NCBI RefSeq assembly: GCF_000498355.1
Contig: NZ_AVSV01000029.1
Coordinates: 62,001-126,000 of the forward strand
Direction: 5' to 3'
Length of the DNA: 64,000 bases
Source: Clostridium sp. Ade.TY
GTDB lineage: Bacteria > Bacillota > Clostridia > Clostridiales > Clostridiaceae
Below, in pieces: positions 17,180 to 25,868 of this stretch (the first letter of the stretch is position 1; each line of letters starts with the position of its first letter). The notes beneath the pieces are model-generated. The model ran no database searches, had not been told where the DNA came from, and saw only the letters and a list, made by a program, of their open reading frames with translations. The position numbers were made by a program, and so were the translations under genes.

Positions 17180-17941
17180 TTACTTATTTATATATTTTGT
17201 TTTACTCCAATTTAAAATAAATTCAGTTAACTCTTCCTTATTTTCTTCAAGTTGCTTTACTCTATTAACATTAGCCCCTGAAGGATGTGGAAATCCTTTA
17301 AGAATTTGATTTTTATTTATTATTCCATCATCTTCTAATTTAACTAAAACTTCTTCTACTGCTCTTCCAAGAGGTATTAATAATATATTTTCAAAATTAT
17401 TTAAACTCTTTAATTCATTTATAAAGTTATCATAAACATATTTCATTAAAAACTCACTTTTAATTAATTTCGGAGTATGACCTGAATAATTTTGTTTTTT
17501 TACAAAAACAGAATAAGGAATCAAAGATACTGTATGTAATAAATAATCTTTTTCATAAAATAACTCTTCTGTACTATTTATATTTAAAGCTTTATTAAGT
17601 TCTATTTCATCTAACATTTTAATTATATTTTTTCTTAAAGAACCACTAAATCTGCCTGCTACTTTGCATTTATATTGAATTTCTTCTATATTATCTGTTA
17701 TTTCTAGTTCTTTTCTAGCCTCAGCTATTGCTGTACTCATTTGTTGAAATCCTGGGGTTATCCCAATTATAAATACTTTTGCTTTTTCATTCATGTACTC
17801 ATTATGTGGAGCGTAATATATTTCTATATTATCTTCTTTTTCTATTAAAAAATCCTTAGTTAAAAGTTTCTCTTTTGTATACTTATTTTTTAAAGGCAAC
17901 TTTTTTATTATATCTATATAATCGTACAATGTTTTCTTCAT
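17180..17941 (-). CDS. Uracil-DNA glycosylase superfamily-like protein
   Basis: A 253-residue protein with UDG-fold signatures: VFIIGITPGFQQ near residue 60 (motif A position) and GFPHPSGANVNR near 215 (motif B, HPSG). The central region differs from families 1-5, so the substrate is not assured. It follows nsrR by 36 bp on the same strand and is probably cotranscribed, suggesting repair of nitrosatively deaminated bases; that is inference. Start at 17941 chosen because GGAG lies 9 nt upstream; an earlier TTG overlaps the SD. Confidence 0.65.
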   Translation of the reverse strand: MKKTLYDYIDIIKKLPLKNKYTKEKLLTKDFLIEKEDNIEIYYAPHNEYMNEKAKVFIIGITPGFQQMSTAIAEARKELEITDNIEEIQYKCKVAGRFSGSLRKNIIKMLDEIELNKALNINSTEELFYEKDYLLHTVSLIPYSVFVKKQNYSGHTPKLIKSEFLMKYVYDNFINELKSLNNFENILLIPLGRAVEEVLVKLEDDGIINKNQILKGFPHPSGANVNRVKQLEENKEELTEFILNWSKTKYINK

Positions 17942-17977
17942 AAAAATCATCTCCAAGTTAATTATTAAAATAAAACT

Positions 17978-18373
17978 TTATAATATATCTTCTAAAGTAA
18001 ATTTACTCATTTCCTTAACAAATTCATTTAAAGATTTTGATATAATCCCTTTTAACTTACAATCCTCTTTCATTAGTGGACATATATCACTATTTCCCAT
18101 ACAAGCAACTAAATTCAAATTTTCTTCTGTTAAAATTAATATATTTCCTAAATTTATTTCTTTTGGCTCAAGACCTAACTTAAGTCCACCATTTCTTCCT
18201 TTTAGAGATATTATATATTCTGTCTTTGCAAGTTTATTAACTATTTTCTTTAAATGATGTTTTGGTATATTAAGTTCATTTGCCATTTCATCTACTACAG
18301 AATTTTTATCTTTATTTTTTGCTAAATATATTAACATTCTAAAAGCATAATCTGTAAACTTTGATAACTGCAT
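17978..18373 (-). CDS. nsrR: NsrR-like Rrf2 family nitric oxide sensor
   Basis: A 131-residue Rrf2 protein. The winged helix (residues 1-75) includes NELNIPKHHLKKIVNKLAK and the GRNGG wing. Three cysteines at 91, 98 and 105 in LVACMGNSDICPLMKEDCKLKG are placed as the iron-sulfur ligands of NsrR, not of CymR. NsrR represses until NO destroys its cluster. It is divergent from the globin gene, and a 23-bp match to the NsrR consensus lies between them at 18435-18457. SD AAAGGAGAG precedes ATG. Confidence 0.85.
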   Translation of the reverse strand: MQLSKFTDYAFRMLIYLAKNKDKNSVVDEMANELNIPKHHLKKIVNKLAKTEYIISLKGRNGGLKLGLEPKEINLGNILILTEENLNLVACMGNSDICPLMKEDCKLKGIISKSLNEFVKEMSKFTLEDIL

Positions 18374-18434
18374 TTTTTCTCTCCTTTAGTATTAAATCTA
18401 ATTAAAATTATAACAAAATTAACATACAAAATAA

Positions 18435-18508
18435 AATATGCATTTTACTTGCACATTTTATTTTATTATGCTATATTTATTTCATAAAGTAATTGATAAT
18501 AATTATCC
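18435..18508 (+). promoter_or_regulatory. Globin promoter with NsrR-like box and Fur-like box
   Basis: -35 TTGCAC (18449-18454), 17-bp spacer, -10 TATATT (18472-18477). The -35 is covered by 18435-18457, a dyad (AAATATGCA with TGCACATTT) agreeing with the NsrR consensus at about 17 of 22 fixed positions. Just downstream, TGATAAT-A-ATTATCC (18494-18508) matches a 7-1-7 Fur box with one mismatch, at about +10 to +25. Dual control by NO and iron is inferred. Confidence 0.7.
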
Positions 18509-18541
18509 TTGGATAATAGGTGTCGAAAGGGAGATTTTTAT

Positions 18542-18979
18542 ATGTTAGATCAACAAACAATAAATATAATTAAAAGTACAGTTCCTTCATTAAAGGAACA
18601 TGGATTAGAAATTACTACAACTTTTTATAAAAATATGTTTGAAAATAATCCAGAAGTTAAACCATTATTTAATATGGATAGACAAAAATCAGGTAAACAA
18701 CCAAAAGCTTTAGCTATGACTATTTTAGCTGCAGCTGAAAATATAGATAACTTAGAAGTTTTACTTCCAGTAGTACAAAAGATTGGAGAAAAACATTGTA
18801 ATGCTAATATTAAAAAAGAACATTATCCAATAGTTGGAGAAAATCTTTTAAGGGCAATTAAAGATGTTTTAGGAGATACTGCAACAGCTGAAGTATTAGA
18901 AGCTTGGGGACAAGCCTATGGAGTTATTGCAAAAATATTTATAGATGTAGAAAAAGATATATACGCTAATAAAAATTAA
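18542..18979 (+). CDS. Single-domain globin close to Vitreoscilla hemoglobin
   Basis: A 145-residue globin that aligns without gaps, from memory, to Vitreoscilla hemoglobin: [11 protein letters not shown] start, Tyr29 (B10), Gln53 (E7) in KQPKALAM, proximal His85 (F8) in EKHCNAN, then [10 protein letters not shown] and [11 protein letters not shown]. There is no FAD/NAD reductase domain, so it is not a full flavohemoglobin. Likely role: binding or dioxygenating NO/O2 with a partner reductase. Start at 18542 is set by AAAGGGAG 7 nt upstream. Neighbours (nsrR, ric) and boxes support a nitrosative-stress role in an anaerobe. Confidence 0.93.
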   Translation: MLDQQTINIIKSTVPSLKEHGLEITTTFYKNMFENNPEVKPLFNMDRQKSGKQPKALAMTILAAAENIDNLEVLLPVVQKIGEKHCNANIKKEHYPIVGENLLRAIKDVLGDTATAEVLEAWGQAYGVIAKIFIDVEKDIYANKN

Positions 18980-19026
18980 TCCAAATTTATAAATTTAAAA
19001 AGCATTTTTATAAACTAATAATACTA

Positions 19027-19092
19027 AAAAGCTAAGAGAGTATAAACCTATAAATTTACCTTTTACTATCATTTCTCTCTTAGCTTTTATTT
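19027..19092. terminator. Terminator between globin and trpS
   Basis: A 14-bp perfect stem (AAAAGCTAAGAGAG / CTCTCTTAGCTTTT, 19027-19040 and 19075-19088) with a 34-nt loop, T-rich on both sides. It serves two convergent genes. Confidence 0.75.
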
Positions 19093-19176
19093 TTTATAAA
19101 AAAGTAATATTACTTCTAAATTTAAATTCTTTTTATTTATAAAACTTCTAATATTTCTTTTAATTAAATTATTTTA

Positions 19177-20193
19177 TTATTTAAAATAATTTATTCCTAT
19201 AGCATCTCTAACTTCAGTTAATGTATTACTTGCTATACCTCTAGCCTTTTCACTACCATCTTTTAAAATGCTATAAACATAATCAATATTTTTTTCATAC
19301 TCTCTTCTTCTCTCTCTTATTGGTCTTAACTTCTCTTGCATAACTTCATTTAAATATTTTTTTATTTTAACATCGCCAAGTCCACCTTTTTCATAATGGC
19401 TTTTCATATTTTCTAATGTTATTTTATCTTCACAAAAAGCATCTAAGTATGTAAATACTGGATTATCTTTAACATTACCTGGATCTTCTACTCTTATATG
19501 ATTTGGGTCTGTATACATAGACATTATTTTTTTCTTTATAGTATCTTCATCATCAGATAAATATATTGCATTATTTAAAGATTTACCCATTTTAACATTT
19601 CCATCTATACCAGGTAATCTACCTAAGCCTTTCTTAGGAAGTACAGCCCTTGGTTCAAGTAAAATCTCCTTGTTATATGTCTGATTAAATGTTCTAACTA
19701 TTTCTCTTGTCTGTTCAATCATAGGTAATTGATCTTCTCCAACTGGAACAACAGTTGCTTTAAATGCTGTTATATCTGCAGCTTGGCTTACTGGATAAAT
19801 TAAAAATCCTGCTGGAATACTCATATTGAAATTTTTATCTTTTATTTCATTTTTAACTGTTGGATTTCTCTCAAGTCTTGAAACAGTAACTAAATTTAAA
19901 TAATGCATAGTTAATTCATTTAATTCTGGTATTTGTGATTGTACAAATATAGTTGATTTTTTTGGATCTATTCCAACTGATAAATAATCAAGAGCTACTT
20001 CAATTAAACTATTTCTTATTTTTTCTGGATTTCTAGCATTATCTGTTAATGCTTGTTGGTCTGCAATCATTATATAAGTATCATATTTTCCGCATTCTTG
20101 TAATTGTACTCTGTTAGTTAAAGACCCAACATAATGTCCTATATGAAGTTTTCCTGTTGGTCTGTCCCCTGTTAATATTATTTCTTTACTCAT
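19177..20193 (-). CDS. trpS: Tryptophanyl-tRNA synthetase
   Basis: A 338-residue class I synthetase of the bacterial TrpRS type. [16 protein letters not shown] (HIGH at 17-20) and the KMGKS variant of KMSKS (about residue 200, in [15 protein letters not shown]) bind [11 protein letters not shown] and [16 protein letters not shown] are TrpRS-specific. It charges tRNA-Trp. The start is at 20193, 9 nt after AAGGAG; an ATG three codons upstream touches the SD. A T-box leader with a UGG specifier (20343-20645) controls it. Confidence 0.97.
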   Translation of the reverse strand: MSKEIILTGDRPTGKLHIGHYVGSLTNRVQLQECGKYDTYIMIADQQALTDNARNPEKIRNSLIEVALDYLSVGIDPKKSTIFVQSQIPELNELTMHYLNLVTVSRLERNPTVKNEIKDKNFNMSIPAGFLIYPVSQAADITAFKATVVPVGEDQLPMIEQTREIVRTFNQTYNKEILLEPRAVLPKKGLGRLPGIDGNVKMGKSLNNAIYLSDDEDTIKKKIMSMYTDPNHIRVEDPGNVKDNPVFTYLDAFCEDKITLENMKSHYEKGGLGDVKIKKYLNEVMQEKLRPIRERRREYEKNIDYVYSILKDGSEKARGIASNTLTEVRDAIGINYFK

Positions 20194-20342
20194 TAATTCC
20201 ATCTCCTTAAATATATTTTTTAAATTAAGCTATATTAGAAAAATCTTTACTTTAATATATAATTTTAATTTAAGCTATGTTTTAAGTTATTTTAAATTTT
20301 TATCTAGACTTTAAAATATAACTTTAAATTAAAAAAGTTTTA

Positions 20343-20645
20343 TAAAATAAAAAAACTCCGTCCTAAAAAAATAGGACGAAGATAATATCCGTGTTGCCAC
20401 CTAAATTGTATAGATTAAAATTCAAACTATACCACTCAATTTCAAGTACTAACATACTCTATCTGCTATAAGGTGCAGCCTACCACTCTGATACTTTTTT
20501 ATTTTTAAAAATATATTAAAATAAAATTTCTCTTTGTTCCTCAAAGGTCCATTCACTAAATCTATTCTTGCTATGATTCCACCATCCAAAGCTCTCTTTA
20601 TTGAACCTAAATTTAGTTACTACTCCTTATCAAAGGATTTTATTA
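20343..20645 (-). ncRNA. T-box riboswitch (tryptophan) for trpS
   Basis: On the minus strand the leader begins near AAGGAGTAGTAAC, has the AGAGAGC and GGTGGAAT stem I signs, the specifier region GTGAATGGACCTTTGAG with UGG (Trp) at 20549-20551, the T-box GGTGGCAACACGG (about 20390-20402) and a terminator with a GTCCTA/TAGGAC stem followed by a T run (20350-20382). Uncharged tRNA-Trp would stabilise the antiterminator and turn trpS on. Confidence 0.95.
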
Positions 20646-20767
20646 AATTAAATTATATTTTTATTATAAATCAAAATTTTAAATTTTTCTTTATAAAATA
20701 TAATATTTTACAATTTACTTAATAAAAAATTTGTAATTATATTATTTAATACACATCTTTACTTTAA

Positions 20768-21352
20768 TTATATATTATCTCTAACAACCCTACATGGATT
20801 ACCATATGCAATCTTATTTGATGGAATATCTTTTGTTACAACACTTCCAGCACCTATTACAACATTATCACCAATAGTTATTCCAGGCATAATAATTGTA
20901 CCCCCACCAATCCATACATTATTTCCAATAACAACAGGAGCTGTAATAGTCTTGCAAAACTCAAAAGAACCATCAGCTTTTGTTTCTCCAAATCTATCCT
21001 TTGCATTTGTTGGATGAAAAGCAGTATATATTTGAACATTTGGAGCTATTAATGCATTATCACCTATTATGATTTTATTATCATCCAAAAAAGTGCAATT
21101 CATATTTACTTCGCAATTATCCCCAAAATATATATTATTACCATAATCAACATAAAAAGGTTGCGTAATCCAAAGATTTTCCCCTCTACCACCTAGTAAA
21201 TTATTAAGTATACTATCTTTTTTATCTTTATCCTCTGATAAGAAATTATTATACTCTCTAATTAAGTTTTTTGCCTTATGCCATTGTGTAATTAACTCCT
21301 CATCTCCACAATCATAAAGCTGACCTGATAACATCTTTTCTCTTTCAGTCAT
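20768..21352 (-). CDS. Maltose/galactoside-type sugar O-acetyltransferase
   Basis: A 194-residue left-handed beta-helix acetyltransferase of the Maa/LacA type. The N-terminal MTEREKMLSGQLYDCGDEEL motif is the Maa domain; hexapeptide repeats start near residue 65 (INIYFGDN-like, APNVQIYTAFHPT with the catalytic His, GNNVWIGGGTIIMPGITIGDNVVIGAGSVVTKDIP). It acetylates sugars with acetyl-CoA. It is the last gene of a HAD-ROK-Maa operon, so a sugar made or used by that operon is the likely substrate. Confidence 0.9.
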   Translation of the reverse strand: MTEREKMLSGQLYDCGDEELITQWHKAKNLIREYNNFLSEDKDKKDSILNNLLGGRGENLWITQPFYVDYGNNIYFGDNCEVNMNCTFLDDNKIIIGDNALIAPNVQIYTAFHPTNAKDRFGETKADGSFEFCKTITAPVVIGNNVWIGGGTIIMPGITIGDNVVIGAGSVVTKDIPSNKIAYGNPCRVVRDNI

Positions 21353-21372
21353 AATATTTTCCCTCTCTAACT

Positions 21373-22353
21373 TTATATTTTTTCTAAAATTAATTCTGTA
21401 ATCCCCAATAACCCATAATTACTTTCATTATGAACAAACATAATATTAGACTTAATATTAAACTGTTTTTCATATTCATTTATTATTTTATCTTTAAGGC
21501 TATACCTTAACTTTTCTCCACTTAATACAACTGTTTTAGGATTTAATAAACTAGATATTATTTTTAATACTTTTACTATAGCATCAATATATTTTTTATC
21601 GTTATAATTTCCAAGTACTATTTCATTTAAATAAGAATCATCAATAGGAATTACTCCAACTTCACCTGCAAACCCATTATATCCCTTATAAACTTTACCG
21701 TTTATTACAATTCCAGCACCTACTCCTAAGTCTGTAAAACTTAAATAAATCATATTTGCACTTTCTTTATTATTCTTATAGTATCCAATAGCAACAGCAT
21801 TTAAGTCATTTTCTAATATACATGGAATATTATATTTTGTTTTTATCTGCTCTTTTAAACAAATCTCTCTCCAATCATTTACACATAATCCATTAATATA
21901 TCCTTTATCCGTAACAATACCAGGTACATTAATTCCTATATATTTAATATTATTATAATTATTAAAAATTATATCAAATGTGTTAAATATTCCTTCGTTA
22001 TCATCCTTTGATTTTATATCACTACTATTCTCTTCAAGAATTTCACCAATAATATTTACTACTCTATAATGTATCTTTTTATCCTCAATTGTAGCCGCAA
22101 TTATACAATTTTTATTTGCATTTATCTTATACCTTTCAGCTCTTCGTCCACCACTTGAATTATCTAATCCAACACTAACTATTTCTTCATTCTCTATAAG
22201 TTCATTTAAAATATTCCTTACAGTTGTATGACTAATTTTAGTAGCTTCTACAATATCTGCTCTTGTAACTGATTCTTTTGATTTTATGCATTTAATTATT
22301 AGTGATTTATTAATTTCTTTTAATGTTGCTGGTTTTCCTAATATATTATTCAT
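21373..22353 (-). CDS. ROK family transcriptional repressor
   Basis: A 326-residue NagC/XylR-type regulator. Residues 1-75 are a winged helix (GKPATLKEINKSLIIKCIKSKESVTRADIVEATKISHTTVRNIL, then SGGRRAERY). The rest is a ROK fold with NDLNAVAIGYY and DLGVGAGIVINGKVYKGYNGFAGEVG. The usual ROK zinc Cys triad and the catalytic EHG His are missing, so it should bind but not phosphorylate its sugar. Its start follows the HAD stop with no gap. A 44-bp perfect palindrome upstream of the operon is a good operator candidate. Confidence 0.88.
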   Translation of the reverse strand: MNNILGKPATLKEINKSLIIKCIKSKESVTRADIVEATKISHTTVRNILNELIENEEIVSVGLDNSSGGRRAERYKINANKNCIIAATIEDKKIHYRVVNIIGEILEENSSDIKSKDDNEGIFNTFDIIFNNYNNIKYIGINVPGIVTDKGYINGLCVNDWREICLKEQIKTKYNIPCILENDLNAVAIGYYKNNKESANMIYLSFTDLGVGAGIVINGKVYKGYNGFAGEVGVIPIDDSYLNEIVLGNYNDKKYIDAIVKVLKIISSLLNPKTVVLSGEKLRYSLKDKIINEYEKQFNIKSNIMFVHNESNYGLLGITELILEKI

Positions 22354-22983
22354 TTATATTCCAAGTACCTCCAATAAATCTTTTGGTTCATTTAAATCAT
22401 AATCTGCTTGTATTCCATTAATATCAGTAGCTCCCCATAATGCAAAGGCAAAATCCATACCTGAAACTTTACTTGCTTTATAATCAGCAATAGTATCGCC
22501 AACATATATAGCTTCTTCAGGTTTTATATTTAATAATTCAATTGCTTTTAATAATGGCTCTGGATGTGGCTTATGCTTCTCTGTATCTTCTTCTAAAACA
22601 ACACTTTTCATATATTTTTGTAATCCTGTTTTTAAAAAATCTATTTCATATTGATCCTTTGTTTTAGAGCTAGATATACCACATAAAACTCCATTTTCAT
22701 ATATACGTTTTATTACTTCTTCAAATCCATCATATAACTTTGCACCATTTTCATATTCATTAACATACTTAACCCACTTTGAATATGATTTTTCAATATC
22801 AGCAAATCCTAATAATTCTAATGTCTTTTTCCCAGGATAAGCTCTATAAACTAATAAATCATCATATGATATTTCTTTGTTTAGTTCTTCTTTAATTAAT
22901 CTTTGCAAAGGGATAATATTCATTTCCTCTGTATCTAACATTGTCCCATCTAAATCAAAAATTATTCCTTTATACTTTTTCAT
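22354..22983 (-). CDS. HAD superfamily sugar phosphatase / phosphoglucomutase-like
   Basis: A 209-residue HAD hydrolase. Motif I FDLDGTMLDTEE gives the nucleophile and acid Asp (residues 10 and 12), motif II is SSSK, Lys in HKPHPEP is motif III and VGDTIADYKAS motif IV. The helical cap between motif I and II fits the beta-phosphoglucomutase/phosphatase subfamily. Start at 22983, 9 nt after GGAG; an ATG five codons earlier abuts AAGG. First gene of the HAD-ROK-acetyltransferase operon, so a sugar phosphate is the expected substrate. Confidence 0.88.
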   Translation of the reverse strand: MKKYKGIIFDLDGTMLDTEEMNIIPLQRLIKEELNKEISYDDLLVYRAYPGKKTLELLGFADIEKSYSKWVKYVNEYENGAKLYDGFEEVIKRIYENGVLCGISSSKTKDQYEIDFLKTGLQKYMKSVVLEEDTEKHKPHPEPLLKAIELLNIKPEEAIYVGDTIADYKASKVSGMDFAFALWGATDINGIQADYDLNEPKDLLEVLGI

Positions 22984-23005
22984 TTTAATATTCTCCATCC
23001 TTCCC

Positions 23006-23049
23006 TATACTTTTGTTATAAACTTTTAAAAGTTTATAACAAAAGTATA
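23006..23049. promoter_or_regulatory. 44-bp perfect palindrome upstream of the HAD-ROK operon
   Basis: Two 22-base arms (TATACTTTTG... and its exact complement) meet at 23027/23028 with no loop. The palindrome lies 23 bp upstream of the HAD start codon. On the minus strand it contains TTGTTA-16-TATAAC, so promoter and operator may coincide. ROK repressors bind AT-rich palindromes, so autoregulation is plausible; as RNA it would also fold. Confidence 0.6.
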
Positions 23050-23211
23050 CCATGGAATAAAATCTCCCTAAAGCAAATATCCTTAAAATATTTTATAAAA
23101 TTTAAAATTCATATTTTTAAATATATATTTTTATGAAATATATATTTTTTAAGTTATGCTATAATATTTATTATAGTTAACTACTAAATTAAACCAAGGA
23201 GGCAATTTACT

Positions 23212-23964
23212 TTGAGTACAGCTTTTGAAAAACAATATAAAATAAATGCTTTTGATGTTGATACTGAACATAATTGCAAATTTTCAACCTTAGTTGATTA
23301 TTTATGGGATGTTGTTATAGCTCAATCTGACTATTTAGGAGAAACTAAAGAAGGCTTTGTACACAATCAATGTGTTTGGGTTCTTTTAAAGTATGATATG
23401 AAAATATACGAATATCCTAAATTTAGAGATATTATAACTGTTGATACTAAAGTTTTAGGAACAAAAAAATTCTATGGTTACAGAAAAAATACTATAAAAA
23501 ATTCTGATGGAAAAATTATAGGAGAAGTTACTTCAACTGCTATATTAATAGATTTTGAAAAGAGACGTCCTATGAAAATATCAAAGGATCAATGTGAAGT
23601 TTATGGCATAGAAGGTGAATTAAAAGAAGTTCCACCTTTAGATGATATCAAAGAAGTTATAAATGAAGATTTTATAAAAGAATATCCAATTAGATATAGT
23701 GATATAGATTCTAATGGTCATGTAAATAATGTTAGATATATGGAAATGGCTATGGATACTTTACCAAGACATATTTTAAATGATTATAACTTATTTAATA
23801 TCAAAGTTTTATTTAAAAAAGAAACAACTGATGGGGACACTTTACATATTTCATCCCAAATAATTAATGATGAAGATAGTGAAATTACAACTGTTCATAC
23901 TATTACAAGCAATAATACAGGTAAGTTACTTACTAAAGTACAATTTGTATGGAAAAAGAAATAA
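23212..23964 (+). CDS. Acyl-ACP thioesterase (FatA/FatB-like)
   Basis: A 250-residue double hot-dog protein. Repeat 1 begins FEKQYKINAFDVDTEHNCKFSTLVDYLWDVV and includes GVW-like CVWVLLKYDMKI; repeat 2 carries the catalytic region RYSDIDSNGHVNNVRYMEMAMDTLP (N-x-H-V-N-N). These are the acyl-ACP thioesterase hallmarks; it releases fatty acids from ACP. The start is TTG at 23212, 9 nt after AAGGAGG, with no ATG closer in frame. Confidence 0.9.
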   Translation: MSTAFEKQYKINAFDVDTEHNCKFSTLVDYLWDVVIAQSDYLGETKEGFVHNQCVWVLLKYDMKIYEYPKFRDIITVDTKVLGTKKFYGYRKNTIKNSDGKIIGEVTSTAILIDFEKRRPMKISKDQCEVYGIEGELKEVPPLDDIKEVINEDFIKEYPIRYSDIDSNGHVNNVRYMEMAMDTLPRHILNDYNLFNIKVLFKKETTDGDTLHISSQIINDEDSEITTVHTITSNNTGKLLTKVQFVWKKK

Positions 23965-24355
23965 TATTTTAAATTTATAATTTAATAAGTTATATAAAAA
24001 TATTTATTTATAAGGATATGATTTACTAAATTATATAAAAAAAATTAGTCCATTTTTAAAATATAATTATTTATATTTAAGCTTTTTTACATAAAATAAC
24101 CAGTAGAATTCAATATTTCTACTGGTTTTATTGTTAAACTGTATTTTTCATAATTAGTCTACTATAAATTTTATAAACTAACTTTTATTGAGTTTTCCAT
24201 TTATTCAACTCCTTAAAAATACTATGACTTTATTTTAGGGTGAAATAGTTAAAAAATTTATAAAAAACCCTTACGAAATCTCAAGTTTTTTATAGAAAAA
24301 TACATAGAAAATATTCCTCTTATGTAAAGGCAATATAAACTATTTATTTAAAAAT
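23965..24355. other. Intergenic region with terminator, otherwise empty
   Basis: This 391-bp stretch is AT-rich. Apart from the hairpin at 24098-24130 it holds no convincing reading frame. A weak A/T-rich inverted repeat lies near 24262-24296. Confidence 0.5.
24098..24130 (+). terminator. Terminator after the thioesterase gene
   Basis: Stem AACCAGTAGAA / TTCTACTGGTT, 8-nt loop, TTTATTG tail. The same stem sequence occurs again at 28331-28360, so this terminator word is reused in the genome. Confidence 0.8.
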
Positions 24356-24967
24356 TTATTTTTTAGAAATATATTTATTTCCTTCAATATAAAATCTCCA
24401 CGGAAAATCTATAGCTTCCTCTGCATAATCAATGCCTATTCTTTTAGTTTCTACTATATTAAAATCTTTAAATCCATCATCAATTAAATACAGACTTCCT
24501 TTTTCATAAAGCTTAGTTTCATTTAAATCTCTTTCTATAGATAAAGCTTTGCATAACTTCCCTGGACCATTTGTAAGAGCTAATTTTTGTGCCTTTGTAA
24601 GTTCTTCATAACTTTTATTAAATCTATTATTAGAAATATAGTCTATTTCACTTAAAGGCTCTAATGCCCTAATTAACACAGCCTCTGCTTCCTCTTTTAT
24701 TCCTGTAACTACATTTAAGCAATTATACATACCATATATGAGATAAATATAAGCTACTCCACCTTCTAAATAAAGAGTTTCTGTTCTTTTAGTTCTTCTT
24801 CCATTGTAAGCATGGCAAGCTTTATCCCCTTTTCCAATATAAGCTTCTGTTTCAACAATTCTTGACTTTATTACTTTTCCATCAATTTCTCTAACTAAAA
24901 CTTTTCCAAGTAAATCTTTTGCTAAATATAATGCGTCTTTTTGAAAATAATCTTTATCTAACAACAT
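24356..24967 (-). CDS. 3-methyladenine DNA glycosylase (AAG/MPG family)
   Basis: A 203-residue AAG-type glycosylase: [69 protein letters not shown] (catalytic Glu in ETEAY), ALEPL, and [12 protein letters not shown] are all canonical. It removes alkylated purines and hypoxanthine from DNA. Start placed at 24967 because AGGAG lies 7 nt upstream; an upstream in-frame ATG has no SD and adds an unconserved 20-residue tail. Confidence 0.95.
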   Translation of the reverse strand: MLLDKDYFQKDALYLAKDLLGKVLVREIDGKVIKSRIVETEAYIGKGDKACHAYNGRRTKRTETLYLEGGVAYIYLIYGMYNCLNVVTGIKEEAEAVLIRALEPLSEIDYISNNRFNKSYEELTKAQKLALTNGPGKLCKALSIERDLNETKLYEKGSLYLIDDGFKDFNIVETKRIGIDYAEEAIDFPWRFYIEGNKYISKK

Positions 24968-25189
24968 AATAATTCTCCTATTTAAATATATAAATTTATT
25001 ATTGGATAATTTACTATACCTATACATACATATAACTTATGTTTATCTTTATTATAAAACTTTATTGTATTTATAATAATAAATTTAAAAAATTTTAAAA
25101 TCCACTATTAAATTAATACTGAACTAATTAAAATGATAAACAAACTCTTTCAGAATAATATAAATGGTTTCTTTATCATAAATATTAAT

Positions 25190-25744
25190 TTATTTTCCAT
25201 AAACTATAATGTTTTGAAATGTACATTTCTCTTTTTCATTATTTCTATATGTATGATTTATATTTGCTGAAAATCTTATACTACTTCCTTTTTTAAGTTC
25301 TACTTTTTCACCTTCAAATTCCATCTCCAAAGTACCTTCTGTTACAATTATATATTCTTCCACAAAATCATCATGCTTAGGTGATGAATGTACACAATCT
25401 TCTTCTAAATCTATAGTTAATATTTCAAAATTATTTTTTGTGTCAAAAGGGAAAATAGTATATATCTTCATCTTATTATCTTCTTCCAAAATTGGTTGTA
25501 TATCATAACAATTTATAACTTCATAATTTACAGACTTATTTTCCATAAAGAATGAAAATGGAATTTTTAATCCTGTTGCTATTTTCCATAAAGTTGATAC
25601 TGTAGGGTTAGACTTTCCACGTTCAATTTGACCTATCATAGCTTTACTTACTCCAGTTAAGCTTGCTACATCATCAAGGCTTAAATTTCTTTTCTTTCTT
25701 ATACTTTTTAAATTTTCTCCAATAATAAAGTTTAAATTTTCCAT
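25190..25744 (-). CDS. XRE family regulator with C-terminal cupin domain
   Basis: A 184-residue regulator. Residues 8-62 are an XRE helix-turn-helix (LKSIRKKRNLSLDDVASLTGVSKAMIGQIERGKSNPTVSTLWKIA); residues 105-180 form a cupin (HDDFVEEYIIVTEGTLEMEF, then GSSIRFSANINHTYRN) that would bind a small effector. It is divergent from an EamA-like exporter gene, and two palindromes lie in the shared promoter. SD AGGAGG precedes ATG. Confidence 0.92.
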   Translation of the reverse strand: MENLNFIIGENLKSIRKKRNLSLDDVASLTGVSKAMIGQIERGKSNPTVSTLWKIATGLKIPFSFFMENKSVNYEVINCYDIQPILEEDNKMKIYTIFPFDTKNNFEILTIDLEEDCVHSSPKHDDFVEEYIIVTEGTLEMEFEGEKVELKKGSSIRFSANINHTYRNNEKEKCTFQNIIVYGK

Positions 25745-25755
25745 AGTTCCTCCTC

Positions 25756-25835
25756 GTGTAATATATTACACTTTTGTATCATTTATTGTCCAAAAACTTT
25801 TTATATTATATAATACTATTATACAATATATTGTA
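25756..25835. promoter_or_regulatory. Two palindromes in the XRE/exporter divergent promoter
   Basis: GTGTAATATATTACAC (25756-25771) is a 16-bp perfect palindrome close to the XRE start, and TACAATATATTGTA (25822-25835) is a 14-bp perfect palindrome close to the exporter. They share the core ATATAT flanked by TAC/GTA words and are about 65 bp apart (centre to centre), roughly six helical turns. They are likely operators for the XRE protein. Confidence 0.55.
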
Positions 25836-25868
25836 CATATTAATCGTATTTTAAAAGGAGACTTTATA

